Source of the DNA: Streptomyces koelreuteriae
Lineage (GTDB): Bacteria; Actinomycetota; Actinomycetes; Streptomycetales; Streptomycetaceae
Direction: 5' to 3'
NCBI RefSeq assembly: GCF_018604545.1
Contig: NZ_CP075896.1
Coordinates: forward strand, 5,270,001 to 5,334,000
Length of the DNA stretch: 64,000 nt
In this document: in pieces, positions 1 to 8,246 of the stretch
Position numbering within the stretch: the first letter of the stretch is position 1
Layout: the number at the start of each line of letters is the position of its first letter
The notes under the pieces: generated by a model
Told to the model about the DNA's origin: nothing
The model's input: only the letters and a program-made list of their open reading frames with translations
Databases searched by the model: none
Translations under genes and position numbers: made by a program

Positions 1-264
1 GCCCCGGTAGTGCCCGGCGACCGTGCGGAAGGCGAGGCCCTCGATCATCGGCGCGAGCGACATCGGGCCGACGTACGTCCCGAACCCGTGCCGGATCTCG
101 ACGATCCCCATCGCCTGGAGCGCCTTCAGCGCCTCACGCACCGAGTTCCGGCTCGCGCCGAGGTGCTCCATCAGCTCCGGCTCGGTCGGCAGCGGGGCCC
201 CGGAGGCCAGCCGGCGGTCGAGGATGAGCTTTTTGATCCGCTCTTGTAGGTCACGCGCTGCCAT
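1..264 (-). CDS. GntR/FadR-family transcriptional regulator (3' end outside window)
   Basis: Only the N-terminal 88 residues are present; the gene runs off the left edge. They form a winged helix-turn-helix of the GntR family: helix one near LQERIKKLIL, the recognition region LMEHLGASRNSVREALKAL and the wing IVEIRHGFGTYVG. The alanine-rich linker helix and continued coding past LAPMIEGLAFRT suggest a FadR-type effector domain in the missing part. The ATG at 264 is the only sensible start. The regulated genes cannot be told from this window; members of this family usually control nearby carbon-catabolic genes. Confidence 0.85.
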   Translation of the reverse strand, partial: MAARDLQERIKKLILDRRLASGAPLPTEPELMEHLGASRNSVREALKALQAMGIVEIRHGFGTYVGPMSLAPMIEGLAFRTVAGHYRG

Positions 265-342
265 GGCGAGAGGGTATCCGGCCAATCGAGCGGTGCACCG
301 GGTTCCGGCCAGGTGGGCGATGAGGACCCGGGGGAGACACAA

Positions 343-372
343 GAAAGCCCCCCGCTTCCGCGAGGGGCTTTC
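343..372 (-). terminator. Hairpin between tRNA-Lys and the GntR gene
   Basis: A 9-bp stem (GAAAGCCCC / GGGGCTTTC) encloses a 12-nt loop. It lies about 80 bp before the GntR start and after the stronger tRNA hairpin, so it may be a second barrier to read-through from the tRNA. The run of T expected after a terminator is weak here. Confidence 0.5.
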
Positions 373-490
373 CGGTCGGTGCGACTGCGCCCGGCTGGGC
401 TTCCCTTTTCCGGCCCGCTGCGATGCCGAGGGAAGGGGGTGTGGGTGGCGGAGCCCCCACGGCGCGCGGCGAAGCCGCGCAGAAAAAGAC

Positions 491-535
491 GGTGGCGGCT
501 TGGGTTCGCGCTTTCTGCGAACCCAAGCCGCCACC
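491..535 (-). terminator. Rho-independent terminator of tRNA-Lys copy 1
   Basis: A perfect 19-bp stem at 491-509 and 517-535 with a 7-nt loop is followed on the minus strand by a T-rich tract (GTCTTTTTCT). It begins 8 bp past the 3' end of the tRNA and points the same way. Confidence 0.9.
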
Positions 536-542
536 GGCATCG

Positions 543-616
543 TGCGCCGCCAGGGACTCGAACCCCGGACCCGCTGATTAAGAGTCAGCTGCTCTAACCA
601 ACTGAGCTAGCGGCGC
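543..616 (-). tRNA. tRNA-Lys (anticodon CUU), copy 1 of 3
   Basis: On the minus strand the sequence folds into a full cloverleaf: acceptor stem GCGCCGC/GCGGCGC, D arm GCTCAGTTGGTTAGAGC, anticodon stem GCTGA/TCAGC around the loop CTCTTAA with anticodon CTT, and T arm with GGTTCGAGTCC. The discriminator base is A, and CCA is not encoded. The same 73-nt sequence occurs at 6315-6388 and 20317-20390. Confidence 0.97.
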
Positions 617-818
617 GCGCTGACGGCGTAACTCTACAGGACGTCCGGAGGTGCTCCGGACCACCGGGGCGGGCCCCGGGCGGCCCCCGCGAGGGCGGTC
701 GGTTACATCATTCGGACCGTCAGCATGCGCGTGCGGAAGACAGTTGAGAAACTGACGGCGCGCGTCCGGGGCCGCACCGGGCACCGTCATTTTCCGCCGG
801 AACTGTGAGGGGAATCGC

Positions 819-2165
819 ATGAAGTCGCCGGTATTCGAGGAATTCGACCCCGGGGGCGACTGCGACTGCCCCGGCTGCGTCCACTGGCGCCGTGTCCTGC
901 CGCGTTCCCCGGCCGGCCGTACCACCACCCATCCGGCCGCGCACCGGGCTCTCGCCCTGGCCGCCGTGGCCGCCGCCACCCTCGGAGCGGGCCACGCCGT
1001 ACCGGCCGCCGCCGCCCCGCAGGCACCCCACCGATCGGGTGTCTTCGCAGATGACGAGCCCGAGACCCCCCAGGGCGACACGGCACCGCTGCACGGCTCG
1101 GACGGCCGGCAGGGCAAGCCCTCCGACGCCGCCCCGGCCGCCGCCATCAGCCGTACGGAGATCATGGAGCGGGCCAGGACCTGGGTCGCCGCCAAAGTGC
1201 CGTACAACATGAACGCGTACTGGTCCGACGGTTACCGGCAGGACTGCTCGGGCTATGTCTCCATGGCCTGGAAGCTGCCCGGAAACGAATGGACGGGCAG
1301 CCTCGCCCAATTCGGTGAACGGATTTCCAAGGAGGAACTCCAGCCGGGCGACATTCTGCTGTTCCACAATCCGGCCAACCCGGAGAGCGGCTCGCACGTC
1401 GTCATTTTCGGCGGCTGGACGAACACCAAGCACACCTCCTACACGGCCTACGAGCAGGCCCGCCCGCACACCCGCCGGCAGACCACCCCGTACGCCTACA
1501 CGAGCGACTCCGACCGGTACGTCCCCTACCGCTACAAGGGCGTCACCGCGCAGGAGGAGCCCGCCCCGGCCGAGGACCGGCAGGAGGAGCCGGGCCCGGC
1601 GAAGGACCGGGGGCTGCCGGGCGCACCGGCCGCCACGCCCTACCCGGGAGCGACGTATTTCGGCCCCGGCGCGAACAACAAGTACGTCACCCAGCTCGGC
1701 CGCATGCTCGTCGCGCGCGGGGCCGGAGCCTCGTTCCCCGCGGAGCCAGGACCGCGTTGGACGGACGACCACCGGCGGGCGACCCGGGTCTTCCAGCGGG
1801 CGCAGGGCTTCAAGGGCGCGGACGCCGACGGGCTGCCCGGCCCGCGCACCTGGGAGCTGCTGGTCACGGGCAAGGGCAAGGACGTCACTGCTGCGGAGGC
1901 CGGGCCGCCGCCCTCCTCCCACGGTGTCCCCGGCTACCCGGGGCGGGCGATGTTCCGGCCCGGGGCGAGCAACCCGTACGTCACCCAACTGGGCAGGCAG
2001 CTCGTGCGGAAGGGGTTCGGCAGGTTCTACCCGGAGCGGCCGGGGCCGCGCTGGGGTGAGTCGGACCGGCGCGCCGTCGAGGCCTTCCAGCGCACCCAGG
2101 GCTGGCGGGGCGGAGCGGCGGACGGCTTCCCGGGGCCGGAAACCTGGCGGCGGCTGTTCTCGTAG
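819..2165 (+). CDS. NlpC/P60-like cell-wall protein with two peptidoglycan-binding repeats
   Basis: 448 aa, ATG preceded by GAGGGGA. A hydrophobic segment at about 43-65 should anchor or export the protein. Residues 110-240 resemble an NlpC/P60-type cysteine peptidase: the DCSGY motif carries the likely nucleophile Cys143 and GSHVVIFGGW the likely base His193. Two copies of a peptidoglycan-binding domain of about 75 residues follow (roughly 272-350 and 370-447), each starting with YPG and containing VTQLGR, PGPRW and VFQRAQG or AFQRTQG. It probably cuts or remodels peptide cross-links in the wall. The N-terminus has an unusual CxCxxC cluster (Cys15, 17, 20) before the membrane segment. A remote NlpC/P60 relative acting as an amidase is the main alternative. 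Confidence 0.82.
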   Translation: MKSPVFEEFDPGGDCDCPGCVHWRRVLPRSPAGRTTTHPAAHRALALAAVAAATLGAGHAVPAAAAPQAPHRSGVFADDEPETPQGDTAPLHGSDGRQGKPSDAAPAAAISRTEIMERARTWVAAKVPYNMNAYWSDGYRQDCSGYVSMAWKLPGNEWTGSLAQFGERISKEELQPGDILLFHNPANPESGSHVVIFGGWTNTKHTSYTAYEQARPHTRRQTTPYAYTSDSDRYVPYRYKGVTAQEEPAPAEDRQEEPGPAKDRGLPGAPAATPYPGATYFGPGANNKYVTQLGRMLVARGAGASFPAEPGPRWTDDHRRATRVFQRAQGFKGADADGLPGPRTWELLVTGKGKDVTAAEAGPPPSSHGVPGYPGRAMFRPGASNPYVTQLGRQLVRKGFGRFYPERPGPRWGESDRRAVEAFQRTQGWRGGAADGFPGPETWRRLFS

Positions 2166-2235
2166 CACTCCTGGCACTCACGGCACGGGGGGCCCACCCG
2201 TTGTGACGCATCTGGCGCGGAGGCTGGAGGCACGC

Positions 2236-3357
2236 ATGACCACGACCACGTCCCACACGTCCGAGCCCGACGGACCGGCCGAGGGGCCGGCCAGGACCGC
2301 CCGGCTCATCCAGAACGAGTCGACCACCGAGATCCCCGTCCATCTGCTGTTCCGTGACGAACCCGGCCCGGCGCCGATGCCGCTGAGGTCGGCGGTCGTC
2401 GGCCGTCGCCAGGGCACGGGGGAGCAGCCGCGTCTCGGGCGCCCGGCCGCCCTGGCCCCGCGTCCGGTGCCGGAGGCCGATCCCGACCTGGTGGAGCGGA
2501 CCGCGCGGGTGCTGCCCGGTGCGGCGGGCGTCCTGGCCGGGGCGTGCGGGGCGGCCGGATGCGTGGCCACCTCCTGGTGGGCCGGGGTGCTGCCGCCGCT
2601 CGCGGTGGAGGCGCTGCGGCTGCCCGCCCACGCCGGGGCCGGGCTCGGTCCCGCGCAGTGGGCGGCGTACGCGGGAGCCGGGGCGCTCGCGCTGTTCGGG
2701 TTCGGCGGGCTGGCCCGGGGGAGGACCGGGCGGGCCTGGGTGCTGGATCTGTTCGGCCGCTACCGGGGGACCGTCCGGCGCTCCGGCCTGCTGTGGGTCA
2801 ACCCGCTGCTGCTGCGCCGCCGGGTGGACGTACGGCTGCGGCACTGGCGCAGCGAGCCGGTGCCCGCGACCGACGCGCACGGGGTCGCGCTGCGGGTGGT
2901 GGTCCTGGTGGTGTGGCGGGTGCGGGACACCGCGCGGGCCACGCTGGGCGTCGAGGACCACGAGGCGTACTTGCGCGCGTGTGTCGAGGCGGCGCTGGCC
3001 CGGGTGCCGGTGGCGATGCCGGGCGGCTCGAAGGGAGCCGGGGAGGCGGCGGCCGAGGTGCTGACCCGGCTGGTGACGGCGGAGGCGGCCCCGGTCGGTC
3101 TTGAGGTGTTCTCGGTGCAGCCGCTCAGGGCGGAGTACGACCCCGAGGTCGCCGCCGCGCTGCACCGCCGCCGGATCGCGGCGCTGGACGCCCAGCACCG
3201 GGCGAGTGTGCTCACCTCGGTCGTGGACTCGGTGGAGGACACGGTGACCCGGCTGACCATGCGGGGGCTGGTCGAACTCGACGACCGCGAGCGGAAGGTG
3301 CTGGTGAAGGACCTGACGGTGGCCTTCTGCGCGGGGCGCGGGGAAACGGCCCCGTGA
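2236..3357 (+). CDS. SPFH/band 7 domain membrane protein
   Basis: 373 aa. ATG 2236 was chosen because AGGCTGGAGG lies just upstream; the frame stays open further 5', but that part is antisense-like read-through of the previous gene. Residues 1-90 look unstructured and charged. Two hydrophobic segments follow (about 97-135 and 140-160), then a band 7 domain with the typical GRYRGTVRRSGLLWVNP entry and a beta-rich section around LRHWRSEPVPATDAHGVALR. Proteins of this type form oligomeric scaffolds in membrane microdomains. The ORF follows the cell-wall protein by 70 bp, so the two may share a transcript. No catalytic residues are evident. Confidence 0.8.
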   Translation: MTTTTSHTSEPDGPAEGPARTARLIQNESTTEIPVHLLFRDEPGPAPMPLRSAVVGRRQGTGEQPRLGRPAALAPRPVPEADPDLVERTARVLPGAAGVLAGACGAAGCVATSWWAGVLPPLAVEALRLPAHAGAGLGPAQWAAYAGAGALALFGFGGLARGRTGRAWVLDLFGRYRGTVRRSGLLWVNPLLLRRRVDVRLRHWRSEPVPATDAHGVALRVVVLVVWRVRDTARATLGVEDHEAYLRACVEAALARVPVAMPGGSKGAGEAAAEVLTRLVTAEAAPVGLEVFSVQPLRAEYDPEVAAALHRRRIAALDAQHRASVLTSVVDSVEDTVTRLTMRGLVELDDRERKVLVKDLTVAFCAGRGETAP

Positions 3358-3358
3358 T

Positions 3359-3410
3359 TGGTATGGACATGTTCAACTAACGTCCCTACATTCAGACTTG
3401 GTCTAGACCT
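3359..3410 (+). promoter_or_regulatory. DasR-type operator (dre) and 12-bp direct repeats upstream of the LPMO gene
   Basis: TGGTCTAGACCT at 3399-3410 matches the core of the DasR consensus (ACTGGTCTAGACCACT, from memory). A degenerate copy, TGGTATGGACAT (9 of 12 identical), sits 40 bp upstream at 3359-3370. Paired 12-bp direct repeats of this kind are described for Streptomyces chitinase promoters. The position 48 bp before the start codon fits induction by N-acetylglucosamine or chitin oligomers. Confidence 0.75.
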
Positions 3411-3458
3411 ACCTGCACGGCTCACTGAACATCCCCCACGTTCTCCAGGAGCGGCAGC

Positions 3459-4064
3459 ATGCGCACAAGGACCAAGTTGTCCGCAGCCGCGGTGGGACTG
3501 GCCACGACCGGAGCCCTCGTACTCTCCTCCGGCGGCGCCAGCGGCCACGGCTACACCGACCTCCCCATCAGCAGGCAGAAGCTCTGCCAGAACGGCACCG
3601 TGACCAACTGCGGATCCATCCAGTGGGAGCCGCAGAGCGTCGAGGGCCCGAAGGGCTTCCCGGCGTCCGGCCCGGCCGACGGGCAGATCTGCAACGCCGG
3701 GCTCGGCCACTTCGGCCAGCTCAGCGCACCGCGCACCCCGTCCGGCGGCGCCTGGCCCGCCACGAGGGTGACGGGCGGCCAGAGCTACACGTTCCGCTGG
3801 CAGTTCACGGCCATGCACGCCACGACCGACTTCCGGTACTACGTCACCAAGCCGGGCTGGAACCAGAACCACAACCTGGCCCGGTCCGACCTCAACCTCA
3901 CGCCGTTCTTCACGGTCCCGTACAACGGCCAGCGGCCACCGCAGACGCTCTCCCACAGCGGCAGGCTGCCGTCCGGGCTGAGCGGCCGTCATGTCATCGT
4001 CGCCGTATGGACGATCGCCGACACGGCCAACGCGTTCTACGCCTGCTCGGACGTCACGTTCTGA
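3459..4064 (+). CDS. Secreted lytic polysaccharide monooxygenase, AA10 (chitin-binding type)
   Basis: 201 aa, ATG with upstream CAGGAGCGG. A signal peptide of 29 residues ends in GGASG, so the mature chain begins with His30 (HGYTDLP), the first histidine of the copper-binding brace. His120 in QFTAMHATTDF is the second, and the C-terminal NAFYACSDVTF carries the usual axial Phe. Cysteines at about 43, 51, 78 and near the C-terminus can form two disulfides. There is no separate binding module, so it is a single-domain AA10 enzyme that oxidatively cleaves chitin or cellulose outside the cell. The DasR-type site upstream favours chitin as substrate. Confidence 0.93.
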   Translation: MRTRTKLSAAAVGLATTGALVLSSGGASGHGYTDLPISRQKLCQNGTVTNCGSIQWEPQSVEGPKGFPASGPADGQICNAGLGHFGQLSAPRTPSGGAWPATRVTGGQSYTFRWQFTAMHATTDFRYYVTKPGWNQNHNLARSDLNLTPFFTVPYNGQRPPQTLSHSGRLPSGLSGRHVIVAVWTIADTANAFYACSDVTF

Positions 4065-4179
4065 GCCGTCCGAACGGTCTGAACCTCTGAGGTTCTCTTG
4101 AGTCACCGCCTCGGCCGGCGTGGGTAGGTTTCTCCCACGCCGGCCGATCGATGGCCGCGCAGGGCCTCGGGGGGAGCTC

Positions 4180-4644
4180 ATGGAAGTCCTGTTCTACGCC
4201 GTGCCCACGCTCATGATCGCGGTCGCTTCCTGCGCCGTGGCCGTGGTGATCCGCCGCTCCGTCCGGGTCAGCCGCGCCTGGAACAGCGGCCTGACCGCCG
4301 AGGCGCGCTGTCTGCGGACGTACACCACGACGAGCGGTGGCGGCGACAGCTCGGTACGTACGACTCTGCACCACGTCTACGAGTTCACCGCGCGCGACGG
4401 CCGCGGCGTCCGGTTCGAGGAACGGGGCGGGCCGGGGACGACCCTCGAGGGCGACATCGTCACCGTGCACTACCCGGCAGACCGCCCGGAGCACGCCACG
4501 GCCAGGCCTCCGGCGCCTGGGAAGCTCATGGCGGGCACGGGATGCCTGCTCGCCTTCCTCGGCACGTTCATCCTCTTCGCCCTCGGCTTCATGGCGGTGA
4601 CGTACGCGATGTTCTCCGCCGTGGGCGACTTCCCGCAGCCGTAG
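4180..4644 (+). CDS. Small membrane protein, DUF3592-like
   Basis: 154 aa, ATG at 4180 behind GGGGGGAG. An N-terminal transmembrane segment (about 4-25) is followed by a soluble beta-rich domain of about 85 residues (ending near DIVTVHYPADRPEHA) and a second transmembrane segment at about 118-145. This layout and the VxVHYxPxxPxxA element are typical of DUF3592 proteins, whose function is unknown. Nothing around it indicates a role. Confidence 0.75.
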   Translation: MEVLFYAVPTLMIAVASCAVAVVIRRSVRVSRAWNSGLTAEARCLRTYTTTSGGGDSSVRTTLHHVYEFTARDGRGVRFEERGGPGTTLEGDIVTVHYPADRPEHATARPPAPGKLMAGTGCLLAFLGTFILFALGFMAVTYAMFSAVGDFPQP

Positions 4645-4684
4645 CGCTCCACATCTGACGATACGTCAACTACCGTGCGCGCCC

Positions 4685-6349
4685 ATGGACTCCAGGGCGA
4701 GCACGGTGGCGGAACTCGTGGCCGACCGGTGGGGCGACCACCGGCCCGGGCTGCGCTACGAGGACGGGGTGCTGACCCACCACGAGGTGGCGGCGGGCGC
4801 CGCCGCCCGGGCCGCGCTGCTGTCCGACCTTCTGCCCACCGGCGCCGAACCCCACCTCGGGGTGCTGCTCGACAACACCCCCGAGTTCCCGCTCTGGCTG
4901 TGCGCAGCGGCCCTGGCCGGGGCGGCCGTCGCCGGGGTCAATCCCACCCGGCGCGGCGCCGAACTGGCCCGCGACATCCTGCACACCGAGTGCCGCGTCC
5001 TGGTCACCGAGCGGGCCCGTCTGCCGTTGCTCCGGGGCCTGGACCTGCCCGGGGTGCGCCTGCTGGTGACGGACACCGCCGACTACGCCGGTCTCCTGGC
5101 CCGCTACGCCGACGCCCGGCCGGACCCGTCCCGCGCGGCCCCGTCCGACCGCTTCCTGCTCTACTTCACCTCCGGCTCGACCGGCGCGCCCAAGGCGGCC
5201 CTCTGCTCCCAGGGCCGCCTGGCCGCCGCCGGACGCTCCCTGGCCGGCCAGTTCTCCCTGGGCCCGGACGACGTCCACTACGTCTGCATGCCGCTGTTCC
5301 ACGGCAACGCGGTGATCGCCGACTGGGCACCGGCGCTGGTCACCGGGGCGGCCGTGGCACTGCGCCACCGCTTCTCGGCGTCCCGCTTCCTGCCGGACGT
5401 GCGCCGCTACGGGGCGACGTACTTCACCTATGTCGGCCGGGCGATCCAGTACGTTCTGGCCACCGAGCCGCACCCCGGGGACCGCGACAACCCCCTGCGT
5501 CTGGGCTTCGGCACGGAGGCGGGCGCGGTGGACGCGGCGGCGTTCGAGCGGCGGTTCGGGGTGCGGCTGGTCGAGGGGTACGGCTCGTCGGAGGGCGGGG
5601 CGGCCGTGCAGTGGTCGCCGGGCACACCGGTCGGAGCGGTCGGTCGGGCGACGCCCGGGCTGGTGGTCCTGCACCCGGAGACCGGCCGGGAGTGCCCGCC
5701 GGCCCGCTTCGACACGGCGGGCCGGCTGCTCAACGGGGACGAGGCGATCGGCGAACTGGTCAACCAGGGCCCCAGCCCCTTCGAGGGCTACTGGCGCAAC
5801 CCGGCGGCCGAGGCGGAGCGCCGCAGGGACGGCTGGTACTGGACGGGCGACCTCTTCTGCCGCGACACCGACGGCTACCTCCACTTCGCCGGCCGCACCG
5901 ACGACCGCCTCCGTGTCGACGGCGAGAACCTGGCCGCCGCGATGATCGAGAACATCCTCGCCCGCTACGAGGGGGCGGCGGCGGTCTGTGTCTACGCGGT
6001 GCCGGACCCGGTGACCGGCGACCAGGTGATGGCGACGATCGCGGGCGCCTTCGACCCGCTGTCCTTCGCGGAGTTCCTGCTCGCCCAGCCGGACCTGGGG
6101 ACGAAGATGGCCCCCCGGTTCGTCCGGGTGACCGACCGCATGCCGGTCACGGCCACGAACAAGATCCACCGGGCTGCGTTGCGCGGGGAGGGCTTCCGGT
6201 GCGCCGACCCGGTGTGGTGGCGACCGCCGGGGAAGGCCACGTACCGCAGGCTGACCGGGGCGGACCTCGAACACGCCGAAGGGCCTCTCGCTCCCACGAG
6301 AGGCCCTTCACCGGTGCGCCGCCAGGGACTCGAACCCCGGACCCGCTGA
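4685..6349 (+). CDS. Acyl-CoA synthetase (AMP-binding, FadD1/FadD17-like)
   Basis: 554 aa as read. The adenylate-forming signature is intact: P-loop YFTSGSTGAPKAALC (about residues 158-172), EGYGSSEGG, the hinge TGDLFCRDTDGYLHFAGRTDD and the C-terminal lysine region TATNKIHRAALR. It should activate a fatty or related carboxylic acid to its CoA thioester in the cytoplasm. There is no clear ribosome-binding site before ATG 4685, so the transcript may be leaderless. The frame has no stop before the terminator at 6278-6309: the last 20 or so codons cross that hairpin and the antisense of tRNA-Lys, ending at a TGA inside it. The core enzyme would be complete near residue 530. Confidence 0.88.
   Translation: MDSRASTVAELVADRWGDHRPGLRYEDGVLTHHEVAAGAAARAALLSDLLPTGAEPHLGVLLDNTPEFPLWLCAAALAGAAVAGVNPTRRGAELARDILHTECRVLVTERARLPLLRGLDLPGVRLLVTDTADYAGLLARYADARPDPSRAAPSDRFLLYFTSGSTGAPKAALCSQGRLAAAGRSLAGQFSLGPDDVHYVCMPLFHGNAVIADWAPALVTGAAVALRHRFSASRFLPDVRRYGATYFTYVGRAIQYVLATEPHPGDRDNPLRLGFGTEAGAVDAAAFERRFGVRLVEGYGSSEGGAAVQWSPGTPVGAVGRATPGLVVLHPETGRECPPARFDTAGRLLNGDEAIGELVNQGPSPFEGYWRNPAAEAERRRDGWYWTGDLFCRDTDGYLHFAGRTDDRLRVDGENLAAAMIENILARYEGAAAVCVYAVPDPVTGDQVMATIAGAFDPLSFAEFLLAQPDLGTKMAPRFVRVTDRMPVTATNKIHRAALRGEGFRCADPVWWRPPGKATYRRLTGADLEHAEGPLAPTRGPSPVRRQGLEPRTR
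6278..6309. terminator. Hairpin shared by acyl-CoA synthetase and tRNA-Lys copy 2
   Basis: A 13-bp perfect stem (6278-6290 with 6297-6309, arm GAAGGGCCTCTCG) and a 6-nt loop lie 6 bp past the tRNA 3' end. It also lies inside the extended reading frame of the acyl-CoA synthetase. It can serve converging transcripts. Confidence 0.75.
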
Positions 6350-6388
6350 TTAAGAGTCAGCTGCTCTAACCAACTGAGCTAGCGGCGC
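6315..6388 (-). tRNA. tRNA-Lys (anticodon CUU), copy 2 of 3
   Basis: The mature sequence is identical to copies 1 and 3; CTCTTAA forms the anticodon loop with CTT. No CCA is encoded. The synthetase-like gene on the other strand has its stop codon inside this tRNA. Confidence 0.97.
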
Positions 6389-6494
6389 ATGACTCACGCC
6401 GACCTGCGGAATCGTGTTCCGCGGTGGGCGACGGGAAAATACTACCCGGTCTCCGGGGGTGCTTCCGACCACCTGGCGACCACCCGGCGGCGGG

Positions 6495-7253
6495 CTAGAT
6501 CGCCATGGAGAGCAGGACCGGGGCCGCGTTGCGGTTGAGGGCGTCGGCGGCCTGGCGGAGGCGGTGGGCGTGCTCGACCGGGAGGGACAGGGCCAGGCAG
6601 CCGACGGAGGAGCCGGCTGTGATGGGGACGGCCGCGCAGACCGTGCCGACCGCGTACTCCTGGAGGTCCAGGACGGGCACGGTGGCGGGCTGGGCCTCCA
6701 GCCGGGAGAGCAGCAGGCGGTCGCTGGTGATGGTGCGCGAGGTGAGGCGGGCCATCTTGTGCCGGGAGAGGTGGTCGCGGCGGCCGGCGTGGTCGAGCTG
6801 GGTCAGCAGGCTCTTGCCTATCGCGGTGGCGTGGGCCGAGGAGCGGAAGTCGACCCACTCGTTGACCTTGGGCGTGGCCGGGCTGTCGGCGTACTGGGTG
6901 ACGCTGATCTCGCCGTCGACGTAGCGGCTCATGTAGACGGCGGCGCCGACCGAGTCGCGCAGCCGGTCGAGGGTGTGCTGGAGCTTGTCGCGCAGGGTCT
7001 GCTCGCGATGGCGGGCGGAGCCGAGGCGGGCCAGTGTCTCGCCGGTGACGTACGCGCCGTCCGCGATCTGCTCGACGTAGCCCTCGCGGCGCAGCATGCG
7101 CAGCAGGGCGGTGAGCCGCTCCGGTCCGATGCCGGTGCGCCGGGCGAGTTCGGTGTCGGTGACGCCGGAGCTGTTTCGCGCCACCGTCTCCAGGACGCGC
7201 AGGGCTTCCTGGGCCGAGTGGTACGGGGTGGTCGGCTCGTTCCTCAGCGCCAC
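6495..7253 (-). CDS. IclR-family transcriptional regulator
   Basis: 252 aa with a GTG start at 7253, chosen because GGGGGAGA stands 6-7 nt upstream; ATGs further out have no such site. The N-terminal winged HTH (about 15-75) contains ALRVLETVARNSSGVTDTELARRTGI. The effector domain follows, with SSAHATAIGKSLLTQL and the C-terminal GTVCAAVPI and GSSVGCLALSLP strands typical of the IclR fold. It lies directly downstream of the Ehu-type transporter operon on the same strand, so it is a reasonable candidate regulator of the transporter and the linked catabolic genes. The ligand is unknown. Confidence 0.88.
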   Translation of the reverse strand: MALRNEPTTPYHSAQEALRVLETVARNSSGVTDTELARRTGIGPERLTALLRMLRREGYVEQIADGAYVTGETLARLGSARHREQTLRDKLQHTLDRLRDSVGAAVYMSRYVDGEISVTQYADSPATPKVNEWVDFRSSAHATAIGKSLLTQLDHAGRRDHLSRHKMARLTSRTITSDRLLLSRLEAQPATVPVLDLQEYAVGTVCAAVPITAGSSVGCLALSLPVEHAHRLRQAADALNRNAAPVLLSMAI

Positions 7254-7448
7254 GGTGGTCTCCCCCTGCGCTTGCTGTTGGCCGTAATCCGGACAGCGAA
7301 TCATCTCCACGATAACCGGCAAAGGGGTTGTGGAGAGCGGGGGTTGACAAGATTCCGGGCCCCCGGGCCGGGGCATCGACCCGCTGGCATATGCCAGGAG
7401 CATGCCCCGATCCGAGGGCCCGGTGTCGGCCCTGCTTACGGGCCGTAG

Positions 7449-8246
7449 TCAGAGGACTGCGCTGAGGAACTCCCTCGTGCGGTCCAGCTCCGGGTCGCTG
7501 AAGATCTTCTCCGGCGGGCCCGACTCGATGACCCGGCCCGAGTCGAACATCAGTACCTGATCGGAGATGTCCCGGGCGAAATTCATCTCGTGGGTCACAC
7601 AGAGCATGGTGATGTCCGTGCTGCGGGCGATGTCCCGCAGCAGGTCCAGCACGCCCGCGACCAGCTCCGGGTCGAGCGCCGAGGTCACCTCGTCCAGCAG
7701 CAGCACCTGGGGCTGCATCGCCAGCGCCCGGGCGATCGCCACGCGCTGCTGCTGGCCGCCGGAGAGCTGGGCGGGGTGGGCGTCGCACTTGTCGGACAGG
7801 CCCACCATGTCCAGCAGGCCCTTGGCCCGCTCCACCGCCTCGTCCTTCGACATGCCGAGGACGGTGACCGGCGCCTCGGTGAGGTTGCGCAGCACGGTCA
7901 TGTTCGGGAACAGGTTGAACTGCTGGAACACCATCCCGATCTTCTTGCGGACCTCGCGCACCTCCTTGTCGGAGGCGGGGAACAGCTTCTGCCCGTCGAC
8001 CGTGATCGTGCCCTCGTCGGGCTTGAGCAGGGTCATCAGCAGCCGCAGGATCGTCGTCTTGCCGGAGCCGGACGGCCCGATCAGGGTGACGTGCTTGCCG
8101 GCGTCGACGGAGAAGTCCAGGTGGTCCAGGACGGTGTTCTGGCCGAACCGCTTGGTGACCTGTTCCAGCCGGATCAGCTCGCCGGTGCTCTTGGCGGGGT
8201 TCTTCTCGGGATCGGTCCCGGGGGTGGGGAGAGTGTCAGTGGGCAA
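7449..8246 (-). CDS. ehuA: Ehu-type amino-acid ABC transporter, ATP-binding protein
   Basis: 265 aa. I chose the TTG at 8246 because GGAG sits 7 nt before it; it overlaps the permease stop by 11 bp. A TTG at 8273 is the alternative. The ATPase is complete: Walker A GPSGSGKTT, Q-loop FQQFNLFPNMTV, signature LSGGQQQR, Walker B LLLDEVTSALD and H-loop CVTHEMNFA. It belongs to the polar amino-acid (GlnQ/HisP) class. As last gene of ehuB-C-D-A it powers the uptake of a small polar solute. The Ehu name rests on resemblance of the whole operon to the ectoine/hydroxyectoine importer; the true substrate may differ. Confidence 0.87.
   Translation of the reverse strand: MPTDTLPTPGTDPEKNPAKSTGELIRLEQVTKRFGQNTVLDHLDFSVDAGKHVTLIGPSGSGKTTILRLLMTLLKPDEGTITVDGQKLFPASDKEVREVRKKIGMVFQQFNLFPNMTVLRNLTEAPVTVLGMSKDEAVERAKGLLDMVGLSDKCDAHPAQLSGGQQQRVAIARALAMQPQVLLLDEVTSALDPELVAGVLDLLRDIARSTDITMLCVTHEMNFARDISDQVLMFDSGRVIESGPPEKIFSDPELDRTREFLSAVL

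Noticed and set aside
23..597. Plus-strand ORFs ending in RQGLEPRTR or PPGTRTPDPLIKSQLL
   Set aside because: These are translations of antisense tRNA-Lys; such endings are a known type of spurious protein. The same occurs at 6369 and 20371.
617..818. c-di-AMP (ydaO) riboswitch before the cell-wall enzyme
   Set aside because: Such leaders are common for Streptomyces wall hydrolases, but the conserved core is not seen here.
720..2177. Minus-strand open frame of 485 codons
   Set aside because: Antisense of the NlpC/P60-like gene, which has a ribosome site, catalytic motifs and repeats.
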